Shown piece after piece: positions 15,225 through 24,285 of a stretch of DNA of 64,000 nucleotides. The stretch comes from Oceaniovalibus guishaninsula JLT2003. Its GTDB lineage: Bacteria > Pseudomonadota > Alphaproteobacteria > Rhodobacterales > Rhodobacteraceae. The position numbers and the translations under genes are program-made. The stretch covers positions 1-64,000 of the forward strand of contig NZ_AMGO01000047.1 in the NCBI RefSeq assembly GCF_000299575.1. Direction: 5' to 3'. Under the pieces are notes generated by a model. It worked only from the letters and a program-made list of their open reading frames with translations. It had not been told where the DNA came from and did no database searches. The stretch's first letter is position 1; each line of letters begins with the position of its first letter.

Positions 15225-16676
15225 ATGCATTTTCTGCGCCGCGCCCTGACCGGGCTTTTCCTGCTGGCCGCGACCGTCGGATTGCTGGCCTATGGCGCGG
15301 GCCTGTTCCTGGGGGCGTTGCAGGACCGTGCCGCCCGCGAGGATCGCCCGAGCGAGGCGCGGGAACGCATATTCGCCGCCAATGTCGTCACTGTCGCGCC
15401 CGAAACGCTGGTTCCCGTGATGACCGGCTTCGGCACCGTCGAAAGCCGCCGCACGTTGGAACTGCGCGCCGCCGACCGGGGCCGGGTGGTGGCGCTGGGC
15501 GAGGGCGTCGAGGAAGGTGCGCGGGTGCAGGCGGGGCAGCTTCTGTTCCGGCTCGACCCGGCCGATGCGCGTCAGGCGGTGGCGGTGGCGCGGACCGACC
15601 TTCAGGACGCGCATGCCGAACTCGACGACGCGATCCGCGCCGTGGAACTGGCCGCCGACGATCTGGCCGGCGCGCGGTCGCAGGCCGATCTGCGCCAGCG
15701 CGCCCTGGACCGTCAGCGCGATCTGGAATCGCGGGGCGTCGGCACCTCGGCCGCGGTCGAGGACGCGGAACTGGCGGCGGCGGCGGCCCGGCAGGCGGTC
15801 GTGTCGCGCCGTCAGGCCGAGGCGGCGGCCGAAGCCCGCCGTGCGCAGGCCGAGACGCGGATCGCACGGGCCGAGATCGCGCTGGACGAAGCGCAGCGCA
15901 ATCTGGACGAAACCGAGGTAACGGCCGCTTTTGACGGGATCCTGTCCGAGGTGGACGTGGTCGCCGGACGCCTTGTCTCGGCGGGCGAGCGGCTGGCCGA
16001 TCTGATCGACCCCGAGGCGCTCGAAGTCGCGTTCACCCTGTCCACCGCCGAATATGCCCGCCTGCTGGACGAGAGCGGCCAACTGACGCCAGCCGCGCTG
16101 CGGGTCTTTCTGGAGGTCGAGGGATTCGTGCTGGAAAGCCCCGGCATTGTCACCCGCGAAAGCGGCGCGGTGGGGGCGGGCCAGAGCGGCCGGCGCGTCT
16201 TCGCCCGCCTGACCGAGCCGGGCGGTTTCAGGCCCGGCGATTTCGTGCGCGTGGCGATCGAGGAACCGGCGCTGGACCGGGTCGCGCGCCTGCCCGCCTC
16301 GGCGGTCGATCCGGCGGGCGGCGTTCTGGTGCTGGGCGACGACGAGCGCCTTCGACCGGCTTTCGTCGAGGTGCTGCGCCAGCAGGGCGACGACGTGCTG
16401 GTGCGGGCGGACGATCTTGCCGGGCGCGAGGTCGTGGCCGCGCGCACGCCGCTTCTGGGCGACGGCATCCGGGTGCGGCCCGTGCGCCGCGACGACGACG
16501 CGGCGCTTGCCGAACCCGACCTGCTGGATCTGACCGAAGAACGCCGCGCGCGGCTGGTGGCCTTCGTTCAGGCCAACGACCGGATGCCGCAGGAAGCCAA
16601 GGATCGCGTCCTGGCGCAGTTGCGCGAACCGCGCGTGCCCGCCGGCGTGGTCGAGCGGATCGAGGGACGGATGTGA
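15225..16676 (+). CDS. RND efflux periplasmic adaptor (membrane fusion protein)
   Basis: A 483-residue adaptor of the HlyD/AcrA family that links an inner-membrane RND pump to an outer-membrane channel. It has an N-terminal membrane anchor (residues 8-28), a biotinyl-lipoyl half motif GRVVALGEGVEEGARVQAGQ near residue 90, and a long Ala/Arg/Glu-rich coiled-coil hairpin (about 115-230). The second lipoyl half and beta-barrel (TAAFDGILSEVDVVAGRLV near 240) follow, and the tail is unusually long and acidic. The RND permease start overlaps its stop. No TolC-like gene or regulator is adjacent. Confidence 0.9.
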   Translation: MHFLRRALTGLFLLAATVGLLAYGAGLFLGALQDRAAREDRPSEARERIFAANVVTVAPETLVPVMTGFGTVESRRTLELRAADRGRVVALGEGVEEGARVQAGQLLFRLDPADARQAVAVARTDLQDAHAELDDAIRAVELAADDLAGARSQADLRQRALDRQRDLESRGVGTSAAVEDAELAAAAARQAVVSRRQAEAAAEARRAQAETRIARAEIALDEAQRNLDETEVTAAFDGILSEVDVVAGRLVSAGERLADLIDPEALEVAFTLSTAEYARLLDESGQLTPAALRVFLEVEGFVLESPGIVTRESGAVGAGQSGRRVFARLTEPGGFRPGDFVRVAIEEPALDRVARLPASAVDPAGGVLVLGDDERLRPAFVEVLRQQGDDVLVRADDLAGREVVAARTPLLGDGIRVRPVRRDDDAALAEPDLLDLTEERRARLVAFVQANDRMPQEAKDRVLAQLREPRVPAGVVERIEGRM

Positions 16677-19600
16677 GGACGTTGCCCGCTGCCGGGATCC
16701 TCGGCTATTTCGTGCGTCACCGCACGGCGGCGAACCTGCTTCTGGCGCTTATGGTGGTGCTGGGGCTGGCCGCCTTTCCGCTGATGCGCGCGCAGTTCTT
16801 TCCCGATGTCGTGCTCAACTCGGTCGAGGTCAGCGTCGTCTGGACTGGGGCCGGGGCCGACGATGTGGAGGGCGGCATCGTCGAGATGCTGGAGCCTGCG
16901 CTACTGAACGTCGAGGGTGTCGAAAGCGGCACGTCGAGCGCCAGCGAGGGTGTCGCCCGCATCGAGCTGGAGTTCGAGCCGGGTTGGGACATGGGCCGCG
17001 CCGTGGACGAGGTCGAGGCCGCCATCGACGCGGCGGGCGAACTGCCCGAAGGCGCAGAGGATGCGGTCGTGCGCCGGTCCGCCTGGCGCGACCGGGTGAC
17101 GGATGTGGTCATCACCGGGCCGGTGGGCATCGACCAGCTTGGCCGCATTGCCGACGAATTCGTCGCGCGTCTGTTCCGCGACGGCGTGCCGCGCGCCACC
17201 ATCCGCGGCATCGCCGCGCCCGAGGTGGTGGTCGAGGTGCCGACGCTGGCGCTGATCCGCGAGAACCTGACCATGGCCGACATCGCGGCGGCGATCCGCG
17301 CCGAGGCCGACACCGCACCCGCCGGCGACATCGACGGCGGCGCGCGGGTGCGCACGGGCGTCGAAAGGCGCACGGCCGAGGATGTGGGCGGGGTCGTCCT
17401 GCGCGCGCTGCCGGACGGCACCAAGCTGCGCATCGCGGACGTGGCGCGGGTGATCGACCGGGGACCGTCGCGCGACGAGGCCTATTTCGTCGGCGACAAC
17501 CCGGCCGTGACGGTGCGCGTGGACCGCAGCGACAGGGGCGACGCCATCGACATCGAACGCCAGGTCCGCGCCGTGGCCGACGATCTGGCGCTGGAACTGC
17601 CGCCCGGCGTGACGCTGGACCTGATCCGCGGCCGGGCCGAGATGATCAGCGGGCGGCTGGAGCTGTTGCTGAACAACGGCATCATCGGCTTCGGCCTGGT
17701 GGTGACGCTGCTGTTCCTGTTCCTGAACGCCCGCACGGCGTTCTGGGTGGCCGCGGGCATCCCCGTGGCGATGATCGCCGCGATCGGGGTGATGTATGCG
17801 GCGGGGCTGACGCTGAACATGATCTCGCTTTTCGCGCTGATCCTGACATTGGGCATCGTGGTGGACGATGCCATCGTCGTGGGCGAACACGCCGATTACC
17901 GGGCGCGCATGCTGGGCGAGGCGCCGCCGGTCGCCGCCGCCAATGCCGCGACCCGCATGTTCGCGCCGGTCTTTTCGGCGACGTTGACGACGGTGATCGC
18001 CTTTTTCGCGCTGGTGGCCATCAAGGGACGGTTCGGACGCCTGATCGCCGACATCCCCTTCACCGTCATCGCCGTGCTGCTGGCCAGCCTGGTCGAGTGC
18101 TTCCTGATCCTGCCGCACCACATGGCTCATGCCCTGGCCCATTCGGCGCGGTCGCACTGGTACGACTGGCCGTCGCGGCAGGTGAACCGGGGCTTTGGCT
18201 GGGTGCGCGACCGCGCCGTGCGGCCGCTGATCCGGCTTGTCGTGGCGGCCCGCTATCCCGTGCTGGCCGGGGCGCTGGTGCTGCTGGCGGGACAGGCGGC
18301 ACTTTATGTCCGGGGCGACGTGCAGTGGCGGTTCTTCGATTCGCCCGAACAGGGCAGCATCACCGGCAATTTCGCCATGGCGCCCGGTGCCACCCGTGCC
18401 GACACGGTCGAGATGCTGGCGATCCTGCAACGCGCCACAACCGAGCTGGGCGCGCGATACGCCGAGGAATACGGCCTCGATCCGGTCGATTATTCCATCG
18501 GCCAGATCGGCGGCACGGCGGGACGCGGGTTGTCGGGAACCGAGAATACCGACGACGACCTTCTGGGCGGCATCAGCATCGAGTTGATCGACGCCGATCT
18601 GCGCCCCTATTCCAGTTTCGAATTCGTGGCGGCGCTTCAGGATGCCGTGCCGCGCCATCCGAGGCTGGAGCAGATCAGCTTTCGCAGATGGGGCGGGGGG
18701 CCGGGCGGCGATGCCATCGACGTGCAGCTTTCGGGCGCCGACAGCGCGATCCTGAAGGACGCCGCCGAGAAGCTGAAGGCGCGGCTCGCGCAATTCCCCG
18801 AGGTTTCGGCGTTGGAGGACACGCTGGCCTATGACAAGCAGGAGCTTGTGGTCGAGCTGACGCCGCTGGGCCGGGCGCTGGGGCTCGACATCGACGGGCT
18901 GGGGCGGGTGTTGCGAAACCGGCTGGGTGGGATCGAGGCCGCGACCTTCGCTGCGGGCCAGCGCGAAGCGTCGATCCGGGTCGAACTGCCCGAGGATGAG
19001 CTGACCGCCGATTTCCTGGGAACGACGTTCCTGCCGACGGCATCGGGCCTCGTGCGGCTGGCCGATGTGGTGACGGTCGATATCCGCGACGGTTTTTCCA
19101 CCATCCGGCGCGAAAACGGCGTCCGCGTCGTCAGCGTGACGGGCGATCTGGCCGATGACGACGCCGCACGCGCCGCCGAGATCACCCGCATCATCGAAGG
19201 CGAAATCCTGCCCGAACTGGAACGCGAATACGGCATTGCCACCGATCTTTCCGGCCTGCGCGAACAGGAGAACGACTTTCTGACCGATGCGGGGATCGGG
19301 TTCGGCCTGTGCCTGATCGGCATCTTCCTGACGCTGGCCTGGATCTTCGCAAGCTGGACGCGGCCCGTGGTGGTGATGGCCGTCATTCCCTTCGGTCTGG
19401 TCGGCGCTGTCTGGGGTCATTACGTCTGGGACATCCCGATAACCATGTTCTCGGTTGTCGGGCTGATCGGGATGACCGGCATCGTCATCAACGATTCCAT
19501 CGTTCTGGTGACGACCATCGACGAATATGCGCGCGACCGGGGTTTGGCGGGCGCCATCGTGGACGGCGTCTGCGACAGGCTTCGGCCGGTGATGCTGACG

Positions 19601-20050
19601 ACGCTGACGACCGTGCTGGGCCTGATGCCGCTGCTTTACGAAAGGTCGGCGCAGGCGCAGTTTCTCAAGCCCACGGTGGTCACGCTGGTCTATGGGCTGG
19701 GCTTCGGGTTCTTCATGGTGCTGCTGGTCGTGCCCGCTTTGATGGCGATGCAGCACGATGCCGCGCGCCAGTTGCGCGCCCTGCGCCGCGCGCTTGCGGG
19801 ACGCCGGCGCGGGCCGCAGGCGATTCTGGCGGCGGCGGCGCTTGTCCTGGCGGTGCTTTTCGCGGCGACGTTCGGGCCGGTGCTGGCGGGCGGCGCGCCG
19901 TTGGTGACGTTGGGCGACCGGTTGGGCGACGGACCTGTCGGCGCGCTGGCAGCCTTCCTTGCCGGGGCGGCAATGCTGCTGGCCGCGATCTGGCTTGCGG
20001 CGGCGGCATTGCATGTCGTGCGCGGCCGAAGGGTCAGTCGCACCCCCTGA
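16673..20050 (+). CDS. RND efflux transporter permease
   Basis: A 1125-residue inner-membrane proton-driven exporter of the AcrB/MMPL superfamily. It has twelve transmembrane helices in two halves separated by large periplasmic loops. TM4 carries VVDDAIVVGEHADYR near residue 400 with the proton-relay aspartates, and TM10 carries GIVINDSIVLVTTIDEY near residue 940. The protein starts with GTG overlapping the adaptor stop. The C-terminal 70 residues add an extra hydrophobic hairpin region (ILAAAALVLAVLFAATFGP, then a second segment) beyond the usual end. The substrate is unknown. Its 3' end overlaps the convergent DsbD-like gene by 17 bp. Confidence 0.92.
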   Translation: MRTLPAAGILGYFVRHRTAANLLLALMVVLGLAAFPLMRAQFFPDVVLNSVEVSVVWTGAGADDVEGGIVEMLEPALLNVEGVESGTSSASEGVARIELEFEPGWDMGRAVDEVEAAIDAAGELPEGAEDAVVRRSAWRDRVTDVVITGPVGIDQLGRIADEFVARLFRDGVPRATIRGIAAPEVVVEVPTLALIRENLTMADIAAAIRAEADTAPAGDIDGGARVRTGVERRTAEDVGGVVLRALPDGTKLRIADVARVIDRGPSRDEAYFVGDNPAVTVRVDRSDRGDAIDIERQVRAVADDLALELPPGVTLDLIRGRAEMISGRLELLLNNGIIGFGLVVTLLFLFLNARTAFWVAAGIPVAMIAAIGVMYAAGLTLNMISLFALILTLGIVVDDAIVVGEHADYRARMLGEAPPVAAANAATRMFAPVFSATLTTVIAFFALVAIKGRFGRLIADIPFTVIAVLLASLVECFLILPHHMAHALAHSARSHWYDWPSRQVNRGFGWVRDRAVRPLIRLVVAARYPVLAGALVLLAGQAALYVRGDVQWRFFDSPEQGSITGNFAMAPGATRADTVEMLAILQRATTELGARYAEEYGLDPVDYSIGQIGGTAGRGLSGTENTDDDLLGGISIELIDADLRPYSSFEFVAALQDAVPRHPRLEQISFRRWGGGPGGDAIDVQLSGADSAILKDAAEKLKARLAQFPEVSALEDTLAYDKQELVVELTPLGRALGLDIDGLGRVLRNRLGGIEAATFAAGQREASIRVELPEDELTADFLGTTFLPTASGLVRLADVVTVDIRDGFSTIRRENGVRVVSVTGDLADDDAARAAEITRIIEGEILPELEREYGIATDLSGLREQENDFLTDAGIGFGLCLIGIFLTLAWIFASWTRPVVVMAVIPFGLVGAVWGHYVWDIPITMFSVVGLIGMTGIVINDSIVLVTTIDEYARDRGLAGAIVDGVCDRLRPVMLTTLTTVLGLMPLLYERSAQAQFLKPTVVTLVYGLGFGFFMVLLVVPALMAMQHDAARQLRALRRALAGRRRGPQAILAAAALVLAVLFAATFGPVLAGGAPLVTLGDRLGDGPVGALAAFLAGAAMLLAAIWLAAAALHVVRGRRVSRTP

Positions 20051-20828
20051 TCTCGACCGCGCCGCCCCCGTCCAGCACCGTGATACGCAGCCCGGACCGG
20101 TCCAGCATCAAAGGATCGCCCGGCGGCGGCACGATCTCGGCCATGGCGGCCAGCGTGGCGCCGTCGCGGCGGGTTTCGGCCTGCGAGACCCAGACCGAGG
20201 GATCCGCCGTCTCGATCACCGCGAATTCGTCGCGGCCCCGGCGCGCCATCGCAAACGTCGCTGTCAGGTTCATGCCGTCCGCGGTCGGCGCCAGCGTGCA
20301 ATCGACCTGTCCGACGCCCGCCTCGTCCTTCGACAGCGGACGGTCGGCGAGGGCCGCGCGGATGCGCGCATCGGGACGCACGGGGCCGGCATCCAGCGTC
20401 CCGGCAAGCGTCGCGCTGAAGGGCACGCAGATATCTTCGCAAACGCCCAGATCCAGCGCCAGCGACAGGTCGATGGGCGCGCCCGGATCGTTCGGCACGA
20501 TCTCGACCGGCAACACCACGCCGTCGGCATACCCGATCGAGGTCAGCCCGTTCGACCCGAACACGTGCGGCACCGGCCAATGCACGCGGATGGATTGCAG
20601 GTTGCCCGAGCCGGACCAGTCGAAATGGGGCGGTATCCCGGCATCGCCGGGGCTGCGCCAGTAGGTCTTCCATCCCGGCGCCAGGGTGATGCGCAAGGCG
20701 GCAAAGTGGCGTCCATCGGCGCGCCATCCCGGCAGCAGATCGACGCGCGCCATGCCGTCCTGCGCATGGGCGGGGGCGTTGGCGGACACAAGGCAGGCAA
20801 GGGCGGCGGAAAGGGCACGTCTGGTCAT
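20034..20828 (-). CDS. Periplasmic DsbD alpha-domain-like protein
   Basis: A 264-residue secreted protein with signal peptide MTRRALSAALACLVSANAPA and cleavage near AHAQ. The mature region resembles the N-terminal (alpha) domain of DsbD: WKTYWRSPGDAGIPPHFDWS near residue 52 and the redox pair in LGVCEDICVPFSA near residue 125. The DsbD transmembrane and thioredoxin domains are absent, so it would have to receive electrons from a separate membrane partner such as CcdA or ScsB. Two extra cysteines occur later, in VDCTLAP and at the terminal RGCD. It is convergent with the RND permease and divergent from yqgE. Confidence 0.8.
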   Translation of the reverse strand: MTRRALSAALACLVSANAPAHAQDGMARVDLLPGWRADGRHFAALRITLAPGWKTYWRSPGDAGIPPHFDWSGSGNLQSIRVHWPVPHVFGSNGLTSIGYADGVVLPVEIVPNDPGAPIDLSLALDLGVCEDICVPFSATLAGTLDAGPVRPDARIRAALADRPLSKDEAGVGQVDCTLAPTADGMNLTATFAMARRGRDEFAVIETADPSVWVSQAETRRDGATLAAMAEIVPPPGDPLMLDRSGLRITVLDGGGAVEIRGCD

Positions 20829-20921
20829 CGGTCCTTCTTGCCGCAACCGCGTTCGGCAGGAAATCACGAATGGGCGAGACGCTGCACTTGCGCATGGCGG
20901 ACAGGGTGCCATGTTGCGGGT

Positions 20922-21488
20922 ATGGAACAGGAAATCACCTCGCTTACCGGCAAGCTGCTGATCGCGATGCCCGGTATGGGCGATCCGCGCTTCGAGAAGG
21001 CGGTGATCCTTCTGTGCCGCCACGGCGAGGCCGGGGCGATGGGGCTGATCGTCAACCGTCGCGCGCCCGACTTGACGCTGGACGCGCTGCTGGAGCAGTT
21101 GTCGATCCCGTCTACCGGCGCCAGCGGCGTGCCGCTGCACCACGGCGGCCCGGTCGAGGGCGGACGCGGCTTCGTTCTGCATACGCGGGATTACAGCGTG
21201 AACGAAAGCACGCTTTGGGCCGGCAGCGAGATCGGCATGACCGCGACGCTGGACATCCTGCGCGACATCGCGGCGGGCAAGGGCCCCGACCGGATGCTGG
21301 TCGCCTTGGGCTATGCGGGTTGGGGGCCCGGGCAGCTCGAGGCCGAGATCGCGGGGAATGTCTGGCTCGTCTCGGACGGGCGGGCCGAGATCGTGTTCGC
21401 CAAGGGGGATGCCGACAAGTGGCGCGCGGCAGTCGAATCGCTGGGAATCGACCCGTTGATGCTGTCGGGCGCGGGGGGCCGTGCCTAG
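20922..21488 (+). CDS. yqgE: YqgE/AlgH family protein (UPF0301)
   Basis: A 188-residue cytoplasmic protein of the UPF0301 family. Diagnostic stretches are LTGKLLIAMPGMGDPRFEKA near residue 7, MGLIVNRRAPDLTL near 40, and VPLHHGGPVEGGRGFVLH near 68, followed by GYAGWGPGQLEAEI near residue 127. No biochemical activity is established; family members have been linked to alginate regulation and to sitting next to ruvX (yqgF). The start MEQEITSLTG is typical. Its stop overlaps the convergent TsaC-like gene by 4 bp. Confidence 0.92.
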   Translation: MEQEITSLTGKLLIAMPGMGDPRFEKAVILLCRHGEAGAMGLIVNRRAPDLTLDALLEQLSIPSTGASGVPLHHGGPVEGGRGFVLHTRDYSVNESTLWAGSEIGMTATLDILRDIAAGKGPDRMLVALGYAGWGPGQLEAEIAGNVWLVSDGRAEIVFAKGDADKWRAAVESLGIDPLMLSGAGGRA

Positions 21489-22432
21489 AACGATCCCCTG
21501 GGTGCCGCGGCGCGCCGCAAGCGATCGTTGATCGCAAGGCCGAGACCGCGATCGGGGACCGGCGACACCGCAATGCGGGCCGCCCCGCGCCGGTCGAGTT
21601 CCTGAAGATGCCGGAAAAGGTTCGCGGCCGCTTCGGCCAGATCGCCCGTTGGCGACAGATCGAGGTCGCCGCCCGTGCCGCCGAAGGCCAGCAGCACTTC
21701 GTCCCGCTCGGGGTCTGTGACGTTCATGCGCAGGCGGCCTGCGGGGGCGTAGTGCGACGCAAGCTGTCCCGGCGCGTTGGGGCGGTGCGTCTTTTCGGGC
21801 GGCAGCAGCGACGCGCCGAGGCACGCCTCGACCGCCTCGACCGGCAGGCCGCCGGGACGCAGCAGCCGGGTGCCTTCGTCCGTGACAGCAAGAATCGTCG
21901 ATTCGACGCCGACGGGGCAAGGGCCGCCATCCAGCACCGCGTCGATGCGCCCGCCAAGACCGCGCAGCACATGGTCCGCCGTCACCGCGCTGACGCGTCC
22001 CGAGGGGTTCGCGGATGGCGCCGCCACGGGAATGCCCGCGCGTGCCAGCAGGTCGCGCGCCAAAGGGGCGGCGGGGACGCGCAAGGCCACGGTGGCCAGC
22101 CCCGCGGTGACGAGCGGCGACAGACCGGCCCCCGTCCGCAACGGCAGCACCAGCGTCAAGGGGCCGGGCCAGAAGGCGCGCGCCAGCCTGTCGGCCTCGC
22201 CGTTCAGCGTGGCGAGATCGTGCGCGGCATCCATCTGGGGCAGATGGACGATCAGCGGGTTGAAGCGCGGCCGGTCCTTGGCGGCGAAGATCGCCGCGAC
22301 CGCCCTGTCGGACCGCGCGTCGGCCCCCAAGCCATAGACGGTTTCGGTCGGGAAGGCGACCAGGCCGCCGCCCCTCAGAAGCGACGCGGCCCGTGCGATG
22401 CCGTCGGCATCGGCCGCAAGGCGTTCGGTCAT
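21485..22432 (-). CDS. L-threonylcarbamoyladenylate synthase (Sua5/YwlC type)
   Basis: A 315-residue enzyme that makes threonylcarbamoyl-AMP for the t6A37 tRNA modification. The N-terminal YrdC domain (about 1-195) shows AFPTETVYGLGADARSD near residue 26, AAKDRPRFNPLIVH near 50 and PSANPSGRVSAVTADHVL near 142. The C-terminal Sua5 domain (about 210-315) includes GQLASHYAPAGRLR. The two-domain length marks it as Sua5/YwlC type rather than the shorter TsaC. It is convergent with yqgE and divergent from the acyl-CoA dehydrogenase gene. Confidence 0.93.
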   Translation of the reverse strand: MTERLAADADGIARAASLLRGGGLVAFPTETVYGLGADARSDRAVAAIFAAKDRPRFNPLIVHLPQMDAAHDLATLNGEADRLARAFWPGPLTLVLPLRTGAGLSPLVTAGLATVALRVPAAPLARDLLARAGIPVAAPSANPSGRVSAVTADHVLRGLGGRIDAVLDGGPCPVGVESTILAVTDEGTRLLRPGGLPVEAVEACLGASLLPPEKTHRPNAPGQLASHYAPAGRLRMNVTDPERDEVLLAFGGTGGDLDLSPTGDLAEAAANLFRHLQELDRRGAARIAVSPVPDRGLGLAINDRLRRAAAPRGSF

Positions 22433-22575
22433 CGCATTGTCCCCGCTGCCCCCGTGACGCTGCGTAGAGGGTTGATGGAACGGGGCCGCCGCGCCACCAT
22501 CCTTCCGGCCCTGACCGCATAGGCATGCGCGGCGCTTCTGCCAAGCGTCCTGTCCGGCACAAGCAGGAGGAACCG

Positions 22576-24285
22576 ATGTCCTACACCGCCCCGCTTCGCG
22601 ACTTCGCATTCCTGCTGGATCATGTCGTCGGCTTCGACCGCGTCGCCGCGACGGAGCGGTTCGCGGATGCGACCCCCGAGACCGTGAACGCCATCCTGAC
22701 CGAAGCCGCGCGCATGTGCCAGGATGTTCTGGCCCCCCTTCAGCGCGCGGGCGACACGCATCCCGCGCGGCTGGAGAACGGCGTCGTGCGGACCTCGCCC
22801 GGCTTTGCCGAGGGATACCGCGCCATCGCCGAAGGCGGCTGGGTGGGCATGTCGGCCGATCCCGAATACGGCGGGATGGGCCTGCCGATGACGCTGACCA
22901 CCGCCGTGAACGAGATGATGTCGGCGGCCTGCATGGCGCTGCAACTCAACACGCTGCTGACGCAGGGTCAGATCGAGGCTTTGGAGCATCACGCCAGCGA
23001 CGAGATCAAGGCGCTTTACCTGCCGAAGCTCATTTCGGGCGAATGGTGCGGCACGATGAACCTGACAGAACCGCAGGCCGGCAGCGACGTGGGCGCGCTG
23101 CGCACGCGGGCCGAACCGGACGGGCAGGGCACCTATCGGATCACCGGCCAGAAGATCTATATCACCTGGGCCGACAACGATTTCACCGCGAACACCTGCC
23201 ATTTGGTCCTTGCCCGTCTTCCCGATGCCGCCGAGGGCACGAAGGGCATCAGCCTGTTCCTGGTGCCCAAGTTCCTGCCCGCCAAGGATGGCGGTGCCGG
23301 GCGGCCCAACGAGGTTCGCGTCGTCAGTCTGGAACACAAGCTGGGCCTTCACGGCTCGCCCACGGCGGTGATGTCCTATGAGGGCGCGACCGGCTGGCTG
23401 ATCGGCAAGCCGCACGGGGGCATGGCGGCCATGTTCACGATGATGAACAATGCCCGCCTCGGCGTCGGAACGCAGGGCGTGGGCGCGGCCGAAGGGGCGT
23501 ATCAACTGGCGCTGGGCTACGCCATCGACCGCCGGCAGGGCAAGGCGCCTGGTACGGGGTCGATCGCGGAACATGCGGATGTGCGTCGCATGCTGCTGGC
23601 GATGCGGGCCGAAACCTATGCCGCCCGCGCCATCGCGCTGTCCTGTGCGGTGGCCATCGACATGGCCGCGGCGACCGGCGATCCGGTCTGGCGCGCGCGC
23701 GCCGCCTTCCTGACGCCGATCGCCAAGGCGCATGGCACGGATGTCGGCGTGGACGTTACGCGCGAGGGCATCCAGGTGCATGGCGGCATGGGCATCATCG
23801 AGGAAACCGGAGCGGCTCAGTTTTCCCGCGATGTGCGCGTGACGACGATCTACGAGGGGACGAACGGCATTCAGGCGATGGACCTGGTGGCGCGCAAGAT
23901 GATGGATGGCGGCGAGGCCGCGTTCCGGCTTCTGGACGATGTCGCCGCCGAGGCCGAGAAGGCCCGCAACGGGATGGGCGATCTGGCGCAGGCGGTCTGG
24001 GACGCGCAGGAGGCGCTGCGCGAGACGACCGAATGGCTGGTGGCGCAGCACGACATGCAGGACAGGTTCGCGGGGGCCGTGCCCTATCTGCGCGCGTTCG
24101 GCCGCGTTCTGGGGGCCGCGGCGCATCTGCGGTCGGCGCGCAAGGCGCCCGACAGCCCCCGCCGTATATTGGCCGCGTTCTATATCGAACGCCTGCTGCC
24201 CGAACATGCGGGCCTTCTTGCGCAGGCCCGTGTCGGGGCGGACGGTCTATATGACATCGGCCTCGACGACATGGCGGCGGCGTGA
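22576..24285 (+). CDS. Acyl-CoA dehydrogenase (DmdC-like)
   Basis: A 569-residue flavoprotein with the long C-terminal extension of the DmdC/AcdA group. It includes CGTMNLTEPQAGSDVGALRT near residue 155, KIYITWADNDF near 192, the catalytic-region IYEGTNGIQAMDLVARK near 427, and GIQVHGGMGIIEETGAAQFS near 398. It oxidises an acyl-CoA at the alpha-beta bond and passes electrons to ETF. Relatives act on 3-methylthiopropanoyl-CoA in DMSP breakdown, but fatty acyl-CoA is equally possible. A strong AGGAGG lies 7 nt before the ATG. Its stop overlaps the metallo-hydrolase start. Confidence 0.88.
   Translation: MSYTAPLRDFAFLLDHVVGFDRVAATERFADATPETVNAILTEAARMCQDVLAPLQRAGDTHPARLENGVVRTSPGFAEGYRAIAEGGWVGMSADPEYGGMGLPMTLTTAVNEMMSAACMALQLNTLLTQGQIEALEHHASDEIKALYLPKLISGEWCGTMNLTEPQAGSDVGALRTRAEPDGQGTYRITGQKIYITWADNDFTANTCHLVLARLPDAAEGTKGISLFLVPKFLPAKDGGAGRPNEVRVVSLEHKLGLHGSPTAVMSYEGATGWLIGKPHGGMAAMFTMMNNARLGVGTQGVGAAEGAYQLALGYAIDRRQGKAPGTGSIAEHADVRRMLLAMRAETYAARAIALSCAVAIDMAAATGDPVWRARAAFLTPIAKAHGTDVGVDVTREGIQVHGGMGIIEETGAAQFSRDVRVTTIYEGTNGIQAMDLVARKMMDGGEAAFRLLDDVAAEAEKARNGMGDLAQAVWDAQEALRETTEWLVAQHDMQDRFAGAVPYLRAFGRVLGAAAHLRSARKAPDSPRRILAAFYIERLLPEHAGLLAQARVGADGLYDIGLDDMAAA

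Noticed and set aside
16901-20014. Open frame of about 1000 codons antisense to the RND permease
   Set aside because: It is a shadow frame from high GC third positions. Its sequence is His/Arg/Gln-rich low complexity, typical of antisense readings here.
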